DNA of 64,000 nt. It comes from Roseateles hydrophilus (GTDB taxonomy: Bacteria; Pseudomonadota; Gammaproteobacteria; Burkholderiales; Burkholderiaceae_C). The translations under genes and the position numbers were made by a program. Positions within the stretch are counted from its first letter, which is position 1, and the number at the start of each line of letters is the position of its first letter. The DNA lies in contig NZ_JAPPUY010000002.1 of NCBI RefSeq assembly GCF_026712245.1, positions 682,001-746,000 on the forward strand, read 5' to 3'. Shown here piece after piece: positions 9,904 through 17,991 of the stretch. Under the pieces are notes generated by a model, which ran no database searches, was not told the DNA's origin, and saw nothing but the letters and a program-made list of their open reading frames with translations.

Positions 9904-10632
9904 CTACTCCTCGGCGCTGTTGAACGCGAACTCGATCGCGGCCTCACGCGCCGCGGGAATGGGCGCGAAACGCCACTGCTTGATCGCCTCCACGGCCGCA
10001 GGGCCCAGCCGGCTGTGGCTGGCTTCCAGCACCTCGGCCTTGCTGACCACACCGGCCGGCGTCACCGTGAAGCGCACGCGGGCGAAGCCGGTGCGGAAGG
10101 ACTGCTGCAGCAACTGCCGCGGAATGGCCGGTGTGACGCGGGACAGCGGCGTGAGCTGCACCTCGGGTTCCGGCTCAGGCGGCGGTGGCGGCGGCGCGGG
10201 CACGGCCGCCAGCGCCACGGTGCTGGGCGGCGCTGCCGCGGGCTCGGGCGCTGGCGCGGCAGCGGCGGTCTGCACCGGTGCCGGCTCCGGCGCCACGGCG
10301 GCGGGCTGTGCTGCTGCGGCCTGCGCCGGGGCGGAGGCCGGCGCGGCAGCCGGCTTGGGGGCCGCCGCGACGGCCGGGGCTTTGCGCGGCACTGGTGCAG
10401 GCGCAGGCGGTGCCGGCGGCGCGGGCGCGGGCTGCTGGCGGTTGGCGCCCTTCTCGCCGTTCAGCTTGATCCAGTGGAAGACGGCATCAGCTTGCTTCTG
10501 TGCGCGCTCCAGGCGCTGCTTGTCAGAGGCGGGCGGTGTGGTCTGTGCAAGAGCGGCCTGGCTCAGCAGCAGGAGGCCAGTGGCGATGGCTGTCAGCTTG
10601 GGCGTTAGGTCGGAGCGCGATCCAGCGGGCAT
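9904..10632 (-). CDS. TonB-family protein with C-terminal TonB domain
   Basis: 242 residues. N-terminal hydrophobic segment (TAIATGLLLLSQAALA) ends in an AxA-like site, so it is either a cleaved signal peptide or a single anchor. The middle (about 50-150) is a long alanine/proline linker typical of TonB periplasmic spans. The C-terminal 80 residues (GFARVRFTVTPAGVVSKAEV and AIKQWRFAPI) form the TonB domain that contacts TonB boxes of outer-membrane receptors. No ExbB/ExbD or receptor is adjacent, and the N-terminus lacks the usual short cytoplasmic segment with the SHLS motif, so a true energy-transducing role is uncertain. Confidence 0.8.
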   Translation of the reverse strand: MPAGSRSDLTPKLTAIATGLLLLSQAALAQTTPPASDKQRLERAQKQADAVFHWIKLNGEKGANRQQPAPAPPAPPAPAPVPRKAPAVAAAPKPAAAPASAPAQAAAAQPAAVAPEPAPVQTAAAAPAPEPAAAPPSTVALAAVPAPPPPPPEPEPEVQLTPLSRVTPAIPRQLLQQSFRTGFARVRFTVTPAGVVSKAEVLEASHSRLGPAAVEAIKQWRFAPIPAAREAAIEFAFNSAEE

Positions 10633-10756
10633 GGTGAGTGTTGAAGGGCGGGGGCGTGCCAGGAAGCGGCGGCCGCAACTCTAGTCAAGCGAGAAAACAC
10701 CGCCAGCGGGTTTGCCCCGTTATCCGCGCAAGCTGGTGAGCAATTGCGGCAAGGCG

Positions 10757-11161
10757 TCACGTGCTGCCCAGCAGGGCGCGGCAGCGTTTTTCGTGCTGGC
10801 GGATCTCGGCCAGCGTGACCTCGATGTCGTCGCGCTGCTGCTCCAGTTGCTGGCGGTGGCGGGCCAGCGTGGCCAGGAAGGCGCGCAGCTGCGGCGCGGC
10901 GCTGGACTGGCTGTCGTACATGTCCACCAGCTCCTTGATCTCCTGCAAGGGCAGGCCCAGGCGCTTGCCGCGCAGCGTCAGCTTCAGCCGGGTGCGGTCG
11001 CGCGGGGTGTAGACGCGGTTGCGCCCCTTGCGGCCCGGCTCCAGCAGGCCGGCTTCCTCGTAGAAGCGGATGGCGCGCGGCGTGATGTCGAACTCGGCGG
11101 CGAGCTCGGTGATCGTGAACGTGGCCTCGGTCGCGGCGGGGACAGGCTTGGCGGAGGGCAT
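10757..11161 (-). CDS. liuR: MerR-family regulator, LiuR type
   Basis: 134 residues. FTITELAAEFDITPRAIRFYEEAGLLEPGRKGRNRVYTPRDRTRLKL is the MerR DNA-binding half, in the form seen in LiuR regulators of branched-chain amino acid and fatty acid degradation. A leucine-rich dimerisation helix follows (LPLQEIKELVDMYD). It lacks metal-binding cysteine patterns. Divergent from an MBL-fold hydrolase with a perfect palindrome between them. The liu genes themselves are not in the window, so the symbol rests on sequence type only. Confidence 0.8.
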   Translation of the reverse strand: MPSAKPVPAATEATFTITELAAEFDITPRAIRFYEEAGLLEPGRKGRNRVYTPRDRTRLKLTLRGKRLGLPLQEIKELVDMYDSQSSAAPQLRAFLATLARHRQQLEQQRDDIEVTLAEIRQHEKRCRALLGST

Positions 11162-11174
11162 GGCTACACTGGAT

Positions 11175-11188
11175 TGACGTTAACGTCA
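11175..11188. promoter_or_regulatory. Perfect 14-bp palindrome, probable LiuR-like operator
   Basis: TGACGTTAACGTCA is a perfect palindrome lying 14 bases upstream of the regulator start and 25 bases upstream of the hydrolase start. MerR proteins of the LiuR group bind ACGT-containing palindromes in their own promoters. Its position in a 51-base divergent gap suggests control of both genes. Not tested here. Confidence 0.65.
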
Positions 11189-11212
11189 GTCTAAGTCCCG
11201 CCGAACTGCACC

Positions 11213-12271
11213 ATGGCCAACGCACGCGAATCCGAACTGCATTACCCCCTGGGCGAAACCCTGCCCCAGCCCGGCGAGGCGCTGGACCTGGCGCCCGGCG
11301 TGCGCTGGGTGCGCATGGGCCTGCCCTTTGCGCTGGACCACATCAACCTGTGGCTGCTGCGCGACCGCATCGATGGGCGCGAGGGGTGGACCATCGTCGA
11401 CTGCGGCATTGCCAGCGATGACACCCGCGCCAACTGGGAGCGGGTGTTTGCCGAGCGGCTGGACGGCCTGCCCGTGCTGCGCGTGATGGCGACGCACTTC
11501 CACCCCGACCACCTCGGCCTGGCCCACTGGCTCACCGAGCGGTGGAACTGCCGGCTGTGGATGAGCGCGACGGACTTCAACCTGGCCCGCCTGGCCAGCG
11601 GTTCCACCGTGGGCATGGGCGGTGCCAGCGCGGCTGCCTTCTTCGGCAGCCATGGGCTGACCGACCCCGACGCGCTCGACAAGATCCGCGCCCGCGCGGA
11701 CTACTACCCCAAGATGGTGCCTGTCGTGCCGGCCAGCTATCGCCGGCTGATGGACGGCATGGTGCTGGACATCGGTGGCCGCCGCTGGCGCTGCATTGCC
11801 GGCTACGGCCACGCGCCCGAGCACATCAGCCTGTTCTGCGACGAGACGAAGCTGCTGATCTCCGGCGACATGGTGCTGCCGCGCATCTCGACCAACGTGT
11901 CCGTCGTCGACGTGGAGCCCGAGGCCGATCCGCTGACGCTTTACCTGCAGTCGCTGAGCCGCTACCTGGACCTGCCGGCCGACACGCTGGTGCTGCCCTC
12001 GCACGGCAAGCCGTTCACCGGCCTGCATGCGCGCATCGATCAGCTGCGCGAGCACCATGACGAGCGCCTGGCCGACGTGATGGCCGTTTGCCGTGCGGCG
12101 CCCACGCATGCGGCGGGGCTGCTGGACGTGCTGTTCAAGCGCAAGCTGGACCTGCACCAGACCACCTTCGCCATGGGCGAGGCCATCGCCCATCTGCACG
12201 CGCTGTGGCTGCGCGGCGAACTGCGGCGTGAACTGGCGGCCGACGGCGTCTATCGCTTTGCAGCCGCCTGA
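11213..12271 (+). CDS. MBL-fold metallo-hydrolase
   Basis: 352 residues. The THFHPDHLG motif supplies the HxHxDH zinc ligands of the metallo-beta-lactamase fold; further ligands fit GYGHAPEH, SGDMVLP and LPSHGKPF. The C-terminal helical tail is typical of the hydroxyacylglutathione-hydrolase/thioesterase-like branch common in Burkholderiales. Substrate is unknown. Control by the divergent LiuR-like regulator suggests a role in acyl-CoA or branched-chain amino acid breakdown, but this is inference. Confidence 0.88.
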   Translation: MANARESELHYPLGETLPQPGEALDLAPGVRWVRMGLPFALDHINLWLLRDRIDGREGWTIVDCGIASDDTRANWERVFAERLDGLPVLRVMATHFHPDHLGLAHWLTERWNCRLWMSATDFNLARLASGSTVGMGGASAAAFFGSHGLTDPDALDKIRARADYYPKMVPVVPASYRRLMDGMVLDIGGRRWRCIAGYGHAPEHISLFCDETKLLISGDMVLPRISTNVSVVDVEPEADPLTLYLQSLSRYLDLPADTLVLPSHGKPFTGLHARIDQLREHHDERLADVMAVCRAAPTHAAGLLDVLFKRKLDLHQTTFAMGEAIAHLHALWLRGELRRELAADGVYRFAAA

Positions 12272-12294
12272 GAGGCGCTGCGCAACCAAGAAAA

Positions 12295-12324
12295 ACGCCG
12301 CCGCGGATGATCCGGCGGCGGCGT
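12295..12324 (-). terminator. Rho-independent terminator (minus strand)
   Basis: A stem of about 13 bp (CGCCGCCG paired with CGGCGGCG, loop near 12308-12310) is followed on the minus strand by a run of five T residues. It would end transcripts coming from the DUF45 peptidase gene at 12494 and may also act as a weak terminator for the hydrolase on the plus strand. The 170 bases between it and 12494 hold no convincing gene. Confidence 0.65.
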
Positions 12325-12493
12325 CGTAGGCACGGTACTTTTTCTCCCTGATTCTTCGCGCCAGCAGTGCCGGCGGTCAGTACCTGTGATGACAGCGTCG
12401 GCGCGCAGTGTTGCCGAGTCGGGCGGCGCCGGTGTTACATCTGGGCGGGAATATTCACACACCCCCGCGGCCGCGGGCGGGCTGCAACCGCCG

Positions 12494-13303
12494 TCACTGC
12501 ACCACGATGGACTCTTCGCGCAGCGCGTCGCGCGCGCGCTCGAAGTCGGGCAGCACGGAGCGCACCGTGTCCCAGAAGGCCGGGCTGTGGTTCATCTCGC
12601 GCAGGTGAGCCAGTTCGTGGGCGACGACGTAGTCGATGATGGCTGGCGCGAAGTGGATGAGCCGCCAGTTCAGCCGAATGGCGCCGTTGGCGCTGGCGCT
12701 GCCCCAGCGCGTCTGTGCCGATGACAGCCGCAGCGAGGTCATCGCCACGCCCAGCTGGTTGGCAAAGCGGTGGCAGCGCGGCAGGAAGTCTTCACGCGCG
12801 CGGGCCTGCAGCCAGGCCTGGGCCAGGTCGCGGATCTGTTCGGGGCCAGCGCCGTGGGGCAGCGGCAGGTGCAGCTCGCGGGTATCGGCATGCCAGGTGA
12901 CTTCGCGCGCAGCCGGCGCGACGACCATCGTCAGCGGCTGGCCCAGGTAGGGCAGGCGGCCGCCATCGGCCCAGTCGATGCGGGCGGCCTGCACGCGTTG
13001 TTGGCGCTCGCGCTGCTCGACGAGCTTGCGCAGGATCCAGTCGCCCTTGTGGTGCAGCGCGCGCTCGATCTCGCCGATGGGCACCCAGCGCGGCGCACTG
13101 ACGCGCAGCCCCTGCGGGCCGACAACGAAGCCGATGCTGCGCCGCCGTGCGCGCCGCAGTTCATAGCCAACGCAGTGCTGGCCCAGCCACAGCTCGCGCC
13201 GTGACCGCGCTGCGCCGGGGTCGGCCGGTGCAACGTCCGCCTGCGCCTCGAACAGCGACAGCTGACTGTCCTGCAGGAGCGGGGCCGGGCGCTTCGGGGG
13301 CAT
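12494..13303 (-). CDS. YgjP/DUF45-family metal-dependent hydrolase
   Basis: 269 residues. HELAHLREMNHSPAFWDTV contains the HExxH zinc motif plus the downstream histidine of the SprT/YgjP-like family (DUF45). The N-terminal part has the conserved RRSIGFVVGPQGLRVSAPRWV segment. A cytoplasmic protease-like role is assumed from the fold; no substrate is established. It lies 5 bases after plsC and is probably the last gene of the long minus-strand operon. Confidence 0.88.
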   Translation of the reverse strand: MPPKRPAPLLQDSQLSLFEAQADVAPADPGAARSRRELWLGQHCVGYELRRARRRSIGFVVGPQGLRVSAPRWVPIGEIERALHHKGDWILRKLVEQRERQQRVQAARIDWADGGRLPYLGQPLTMVVAPAAREVTWHADTRELHLPLPHGAGPEQIRDLAQAWLQARAREDFLPRCHRFANQLGVAMTSLRLSSAQTRWGSASANGAIRLNWRLIHFAPAIIDYVVAHELAHLREMNHSPAFWDTVRSVLPDFERARDALREESIVVQ

Positions 13304-13308
13304 GGCGC

Positions 13309-14106
13309 TCAGTGCTGGTTGACGGTGCCGGCCACGCCGGCGGGCGGAGGGTTGCGGTAGGCCTCCGGGTCGAGGCGGCGCATCTCGGACTCGATCCAGT
13401 CCTTGACCTCGTTCATCAGCTCGCCGGGCTGCCGGCCCTCCGGGCGGATCTGGCGGCCGATCGAGATGTCGACCACGCCGGGCCGCAGCAGGAAGCTCTT
13501 GCGCGGCCAGCAGCGGGCGGCCGTGGCCGCGATGGGCACGACGGGCAGGCCGGCCTCGATGGCCAGGCGGGTGCCGCCGGTCTTGTACTCGCCCACCTCA
13601 CCGCGGGCGATGCGCGTGCCCTCCGGGAACATGATGACCCAGTTGCCCTGTGCGCCCAGGCGCTTGCCTTGCGTGAGCACCTTGTTCCAGGCCTCGGCGC
13701 GGCGGCCGCGGTCGATGTGGATCATGTCCATGCGCGCCATGGCCCAGCCGAAGAAGGGCACGTAGAGCAGCTCGCGCTTGAACACATAGGCCAGCGGGTG
13801 GCTGAGCAGCGCCGGGTAGGCAAACGTCTCCCAGGTGCTCTGGTGCTTGGACAGCAGTACGACGCCGGCAGTGCGGTCCGACGCTGTCGGCAGGTTTTCC
13901 ATGCCGTGGATGCGCCAGCGGATGCCGCAGATCCAGCGGGCGCTCCAGATGGCGATCTTCAGCCAGTTGGCGCAGGCCCAGTAGATCGGGTCGCCGCGCC
14001 GGAACAGCGACAGCAGCAGCACGCCCAGCGCCCAGGGGATGACGGTGACGATGAGGACGAGGACGAAGATGAACGAACGAACGGCGCTGAGAAGCGTGGC
14101 CATCAA
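13309..14106 (-). CDS. plsC: 1-acyl-sn-glycerol-3-phosphate acyltransferase
   Basis: 265 residues with an N-terminal membrane helix (SFIFVLVLIVTVIPWALGVLLL). The acyltransferase block I reads KHQSTWE, that is H-x4-E in place of the commoner H-x4-D, a form I associate with beta-proteobacterial members. Block III is FPEGTRIARGE, and block IV has LPVVPIA. It acylates lysophosphatidic acid to phosphatidic acid at the inner membrane. It sits between gmhB and the DUF45 gene on one strand, fitting envelope-linked co-expression. Confidence 0.9.
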   Translation of the reverse strand: MMATLLSAVRSFIFVLVLIVTVIPWALGVLLLSLFRRGDPIYWACANWLKIAIWSARWICGIRWRIHGMENLPTASDRTAGVVLLSKHQSTWETFAYPALLSHPLAYVFKRELLYVPFFGWAMARMDMIHIDRGRRAEAWNKVLTQGKRLGAQGNWVIMFPEGTRIARGEVGEYKTGGTRLAIEAGLPVVPIAATAARCWPRKSFLLRPGVVDISIGRQIRPEGRQPGELMNEVKDWIESEMRRLDPEAYRNPPPAGVAGTVNQH

Positions 14107-14164
14107 ATCACCTGTCCAATTCGCGGGGCGCTCGCGGCGCTGTAGTGCATTGCTAAGCAGATGC

Positions 14165-14236
14165 AGCGGAACCGGCTTTGCCGGGCCGCTCGCATCGCCC
14201 CCTCGAGGGGGCCGGCGAAGCCGGTACGGGGTGGGG
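14165..14236 (-). repeat. Dispersed palindromic repeat, copy A
   Basis: Read on the minus strand, this copy starts 1-2 bases after the gmhB stop codon. It consists of a CACCCC start, a CCGGCTTCGCCGG hairpin, a CCCCCTCGAGGGGG palindrome, and a GCGGCCCGGC-AAAGCCGG hairpin. The same order occurs at 24209 and 57272, in each case directly after a stop codon. It could act as a transcript end or stabiliser. Confidence 0.75.
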
Positions 14237-14857
14237 TCAATTCAGGTCTCCGGCCTGGGTATCGGGAGTCAGGGCCTGGCCGCGCGCTTCGGCAATGCGG
14301 CGGCGTTCTTCCTGGATCAGGGTCTCGGCAAAGCTGCCGAGGTCGTCGTGCACACGGGCTGTGGGCACCTGCACCAGCAGCTTGGCGAGCTCCTCGGCAG
14401 CCAGGCTGCCAAACGGGCCGGTGAGCACCAGATGCGGGATGCAGCCGGCGTTCTGCGCCGTCATCAGGTCGGTCAGCGAGGCACCCACCATGTGGACCTT
14501 GGGCAGCGCCACGTCGAAGCGCTCGCCGATCTGCTGGATCAGCCCGGGCAGCGGCTTGCGGCAGTCGCAGCCTTCCTCGGGCGTGTGCGGGCAGAAGAAG
14601 GCGGCGTCCAGGCGCCCGCCCTTCTCGGCCAGCAGTTGGTTGAGCCGCAGGTGCACCGCGTTCAGCGACGCCATGTCCAGCAGGCCACGGCCGATGCCGG
14701 CCTGGTTGGTGGCCAGCACCGTGTGCCAGCCGGCATGGTTGAGCCGCGCCACAGCCTCCATGGCCCCCGGGAGTGGCTCCAGTTCCTCGGGCGCCTTGAC
14801 GTGGTCGTCGCGGTAGCGGTTGAGCGTGCCGTCGCGCCCGAGGATGACGAGCTTCAT
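14237..14857 (-). CDS. gmhB: GmhB-like HAD phosphatase with altered catalytic aspartates
   Basis: About 206 residues of the histidinol-phosphatase/GmhB type, which removes the 7-phosphate of heptose bisphosphate for LPS core synthesis. The zinc-loop CPHTPEEGCDCRKP and the ATNQAGIGRGL motif are intact. The first motif reads ILGRDGTLN: the nucleophile aspartate is replaced by Gly7, while the second aspartate (D9) remains. The usual VGDS near 126 reads VGAS, losing a magnesium ligand. The protein may therefore be inactive or have changed chemistry. Start placed at the MKLVIL ATG; an ATG at 14890 is the alternative. Lies directly after glyS. Confidence 0.8.
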   Translation of the reverse strand: MKLVILGRDGTLNRYRDDHVKAPEELEPLPGAMEAVARLNHAGWHTVLATNQAGIGRGLLDMASLNAVHLRLNQLLAEKGGRLDAAFFCPHTPEEGCDCRKPLPGLIQQIGERFDVALPKVHMVGASLTDLMTAQNAGCIPHLVLTGPFGSLAAEELAKLLVQVPTARVHDDLGSFAETLIQEERRRIAEARGQALTPDTQAGDLN

Positions 14858-14894
14858 GCCATGGGCGTGGTCGGCGCGCATTACGGGCATGGCG

Positions 14895-17030
14895 TCAGGC
14901 CGCCAGACGCGACAGGTCGGCCACGCGGTTCATCGCCGCATGCAGGCGTCCCAACAGCGCGAGGCGGTTGGCGCGCAGCGCCGGGTCTTCGGCGTTGACC
15001 ATCACGTCGTCGAAGAAGGCGTCGACAGGCGCCTTCAGCGCGGCCAGGGCTTTCAGCGAGCCGGTGTAGTCATGCTGCTCGAAGAGCCGGTCGGCCTGGG
15101 GCTGCACCTCGGCGATGGCGGTCGCGAGCGCCTGCTCGGCGGCTTCCTGCAGCAGCTCGGGCTTGATCTCGGTGGGCAGCTCGCCCTCGACCTTCTTCAG
15201 GATGTTGCCGACGCGCTTGTTGGCGGCCGCCAGCGAGGCGGCCTCGGCCAGCGCCGCGAAGGCGCGCACGGCGACCAGGCGCTTGGGCACGTCGCCCAGG
15301 CGAGTGGGCTGAAGCGCCAGCACGGCGTCGACTTCCTGGGCGCTGTAGCCCTGGTCGCGCAGGCTCACGGCCAGGCGGTCGGCGAAGAAGCCCAGCAGCG
15401 CGTCGCTCGGGTTGGTGATCAGCTCGCCGAAGGCCGGCACGGCGGCGGCGATCAGCGCCGGCAGCTCCAGCGGCAGGTTCTTCTCGACCAGGATGCGGAT
15501 GACGCCCAGCGCGTGGCGGCGCAGCGCGAACGGGTCCTTGTCGCCGGTGGGCAGCTGGCCGATGCCGAACAGGCCCACCAGGGTCTCCAGCTTGTCGGCC
15601 AGGGCCACGACGGTGCCGGTGTGGTTGCGCGGCAGCGCATCGCCAGCAAAGCGGGGCTTGTAGTGGTCTTCAATCGCGATGGCGACGCCGTCGCGCAGGC
15701 CCTCGTGGCGGGCGTAGTAGCCGCCCATGATGCCCTGCAGCTCGGGGAACTCGCCCACCATGTCGGTCAGCAGGTCGCACTTGGCCAGCGTGGCGGCCTG
15801 CTTGACCTTGCTGTCCAGCACCTTGAACTCGTCGTCCGCTTCCACCGTGTACGGCAGTGTGGCCATGCTCAGCTGCTGCACGATGGCATGCGCAATCGCT
15901 GTGACACGCTCGGCGCGCTCGCCCTGCGAGCCCAGCTTGCCGTGATAGACGACCTTGGCCAGGCCCGGCAGGCGGTCGGCCAGCTTCTTCTTGCGGTCCT
16001 GGTCGAAGAAGAACTTGGCATCGGCCAGGCGGGGGCGCACGACGCGTTCGTTGCCGCCGGTCACGGCAGACGCATCGGCCGGGGCGATGTTGCTGACGAC
16101 CAGGAAGTGGCGCGTCAGCTTGCCGTGGCTGTCCAGCAGCGGGAAGTACTTCTGGTTGGCCTTCATCGTCAGGATGAGGCACTCCTGCGGCACGGCCAGG
16201 AACTCTTGCTCGAACGCGCAGGTCAGCACGTTGGGGCGCTCGACAAGCGCGGTCACTTCGTCCAGCAGCGCGTCGTCGTCGATGGGCGTCAGGCTCAGCG
16301 CATCAGCTGCAGCCTTGAGCTGGCGGGAAATCTCGGCGCGGCGCTCGGCGAAGCTGGCGATGACCGCACCCTGCTCGCGCAGCTGCGTGGCGTAGCTGTC
16401 GGCGGTGTCGACGCTGACGGTGGCCTGGGCCGCCTCGAAGCGGTGGCCTTGCGTGCTGCGGCCGGACGTCAGGCCCAAGGCCTGAACGGGCACGAGGTCG
16501 GCGCCATGCAGCGCGATGAGGCCGTGCGCCGGACGCACGAACTTCACGTCGGTCCAGCCGTCGGCCAGCTGGTAGGTCATGACCTTGGGGATGGGCAGCT
16601 TGGCCAGCGTCTCGTCCAGCGCCTTCTGCAGGCCCTGGGCAAGCGTCGCGCCGGGTTGCACGCTGTCCCAGAACAGGGCTTCGGCCTTGCCATCGGGCTG
16701 GCGCTTGAGTTGCGGCACAACCTCGGGGCCGGCGCCGATGGACGCGAGCTTCTTCAGCAGTGCGGGCGTGGGCTGGCCGTCCGCGGTAAGGGCGACGGCA
16801 ACCGGCATCAGTTTCTGCTGCACGGCCTTGTCGGCGGCCTTGGGCGCGACACCCGCCACGTGCACGCCCAGCCGGCGCGGCGACGCGAACGACGTGACGG
16901 CGGCATCTGCGGCGGCGAGGCCTTGCGCCTTCAGGCTGTCGGCCAGCACGGTGGCGAAGGAGTCGCCCAGCTTCTTCAGTGCCTTCGGCGGCAGCTCTTC
17001 GACAAACAGTTCAACGAGCAGGTTGGTCAT
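14895..17030 (-). CDS. glyS: Glycyl-tRNA synthetase beta subunit
   Basis: 711 residues, full length. N-terminal NLLVELFVEELPPKALKKL is the canonical GlyS opening; the PRRLGVHV, YFPLLD and EFPELQGIMGGYYA motifs follow, and the C-terminal domain has the NAEDPALRANRLALLGRL anticodon-binding end. It forms the alpha2beta2 tetramer charging tRNA-Gly in the cytosol. Its start overlaps the glyQ stop by one base, so the two subunits are coupled. Confidence 0.97.
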   Translation of the reverse strand: MTNLLVELFVEELPPKALKKLGDSFATVLADSLKAQGLAAADAAVTSFASPRRLGVHVAGVAPKAADKAVQQKLMPVAVALTADGQPTPALLKKLASIGAGPEVVPQLKRQPDGKAEALFWDSVQPGATLAQGLQKALDETLAKLPIPKVMTYQLADGWTDVKFVRPAHGLIALHGADLVPVQALGLTSGRSTQGHRFEAAQATVSVDTADSYATQLREQGAVIASFAERRAEISRQLKAAADALSLTPIDDDALLDEVTALVERPNVLTCAFEQEFLAVPQECLILTMKANQKYFPLLDSHGKLTRHFLVVSNIAPADASAVTGGNERVVRPRLADAKFFFDQDRKKKLADRLPGLAKVVYHGKLGSQGERAERVTAIAHAIVQQLSMATLPYTVEADDEFKVLDSKVKQAATLAKCDLLTDMVGEFPELQGIMGGYYARHEGLRDGVAIAIEDHYKPRFAGDALPRNHTGTVVALADKLETLVGLFGIGQLPTGDKDPFALRRHALGVIRILVEKNLPLELPALIAAAVPAFGELITNPSDALLGFFADRLAVSLRDQGYSAQEVDAVLALQPTRLGDVPKRLVAVRAFAALAEAASLAAANKRVGNILKKVEGELPTEIKPELLQEAAEQALATAIAEVQPQADRLFEQHDYTGSLKALAALKAPVDAFFDDVMVNAEDPALRANRLALLGRLHAAMNRVADLSRLAA

Positions 17031-17962
17031 CAGGCGGCCGCCTTCTTGCTGTTCTTCAGTTCGATCTGGGCAACGACCTCATCGGCCCAGGCCTTGGGCG
17101 CCATCGGGAAGCCGAGGCGCGCGCGGCTGTCGACGTAGCTCTGCGCCACGGCGCGGGCCAGGTTGCGGATGCGACCGATGTAGGCGGCGCGTTCGGTCAC
17201 CGAGATGGCGCCGCGGGCGTCCAGCAGGTTGAAGCTGTGGCCGGCCTTCAGCAATTGCTCGTAGGCGGGCAGCGCCAGCTTCTCGACCATCAGCTCCTGG
17301 CTCTTGCGCTCATGCGCGGCGAAGGCGGACAGCAGGAAGTCCACGTCGCTGTGCTCGAAGTTGTAGGTCGACTGCTCGACCTCGTTCTGGTGGAACACGT
17401 CGCCGTAGGTCAGGCCGTCGGTGTAGACGAGGTCGTAGACCGATTCCTTGCCCTGCAGATACATGGCCAGGCGCTCCAGGCCGTAGGTGATCTCGCCGGT
17501 GATGGGCTTGCAGTCGATGCCGCCGACCTGCTGGAAGTAGGTGAACTGCGTGACTTCCATGCCGTTGAGCCAGACCTCCCAACCGAGGCCCCAGCAGCCG
17601 AGCGTGGGGTTCTCCCAGTCGTCCTCGACGAAGCGCACGTCGTTCTTCTTCAGGTCGAAGCCCAGCGCTTCGAGCGAGCCCAGGTAGAGCTCCAGGATGT
17701 TGGCCGGCGCCGGCTTGAGCACGACCTGGTACTGGTAGTAGTGCTGCAGGCGGTTGGGGTTCTCGCCGTAGCGGCCATCCTTGGGGCGGCGGCTGGGCTG
17801 GACGTAGGCGGCCTTCCAGGGCTCGGGGCCGAGCGCGCGCAGGAAGGTGGCAGTGTGGCTGGTGCCGGCGCCGACTTCCATGTCGTAGGGCTGGAGGAGT
17901 GCGCAGCCCTGCTTGGACCAGTAGTCCTGCAGGGTCAGGATGATTTGCTGGAAGGTCAGCAT
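17030..17962 (-). CDS. glyQ: Glycyl-tRNA synthetase alpha subunit
   Basis: 310 residues, normal for GlyQ. Opens [20 protein letters not shown] and carries [30 protein letters not shown] and [21 protein letters not shown], which make up the class II catalytic core binding ATP and glycine. The reading frame continues upstream without a stop for 1.5 kb, but that is a shadow of lnt; the ATG at 17962 is the family start. The tail is lysine/alanine rich. Confidence 0.97.
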   Translation of the reverse strand: MLTFQQIILTLQDYWSKQGCALLQPYDMEVGAGTSHTATFLRALGPEPWKAAYVQPSRRPKDGRYGENPNRLQHYYQYQVVLKPAPANILELYLGSLEALGFDLKKNDVRFVEDDWENPTLGCWGLGWEVWLNGMEVTQFTYFQQVGGIDCKPITGEITYGLERLAMYLQGKESVYDLVYTDGLTYGDVFHQNEVEQSTYNFEHSDVDFLLSAFAAHERKSQELMVEKLALPAYEQLLKAGHSFNLLDARGAISVTERAAYIGRIRNLARAVAQSYVDSRARLGFPMAPKAWADEVVAQIELKNSKKAAA

Positions 17963-17991
17963 GAGACTCGATCGAGAGGGGATGGTCGATT

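Noticed and set aside
12272-12493. Small gene between the MBL hydrolase and the DUF45 peptidase
   Set aside because: Short open frames here have no ribosome site or protein-like pattern; the region holds a terminator.
13309-14106. H-x4-E instead of H-x4-D in PlsC as a defect
   Set aside because: I associate this variant with beta-proteobacterial acyltransferases, and all other motifs are intact.
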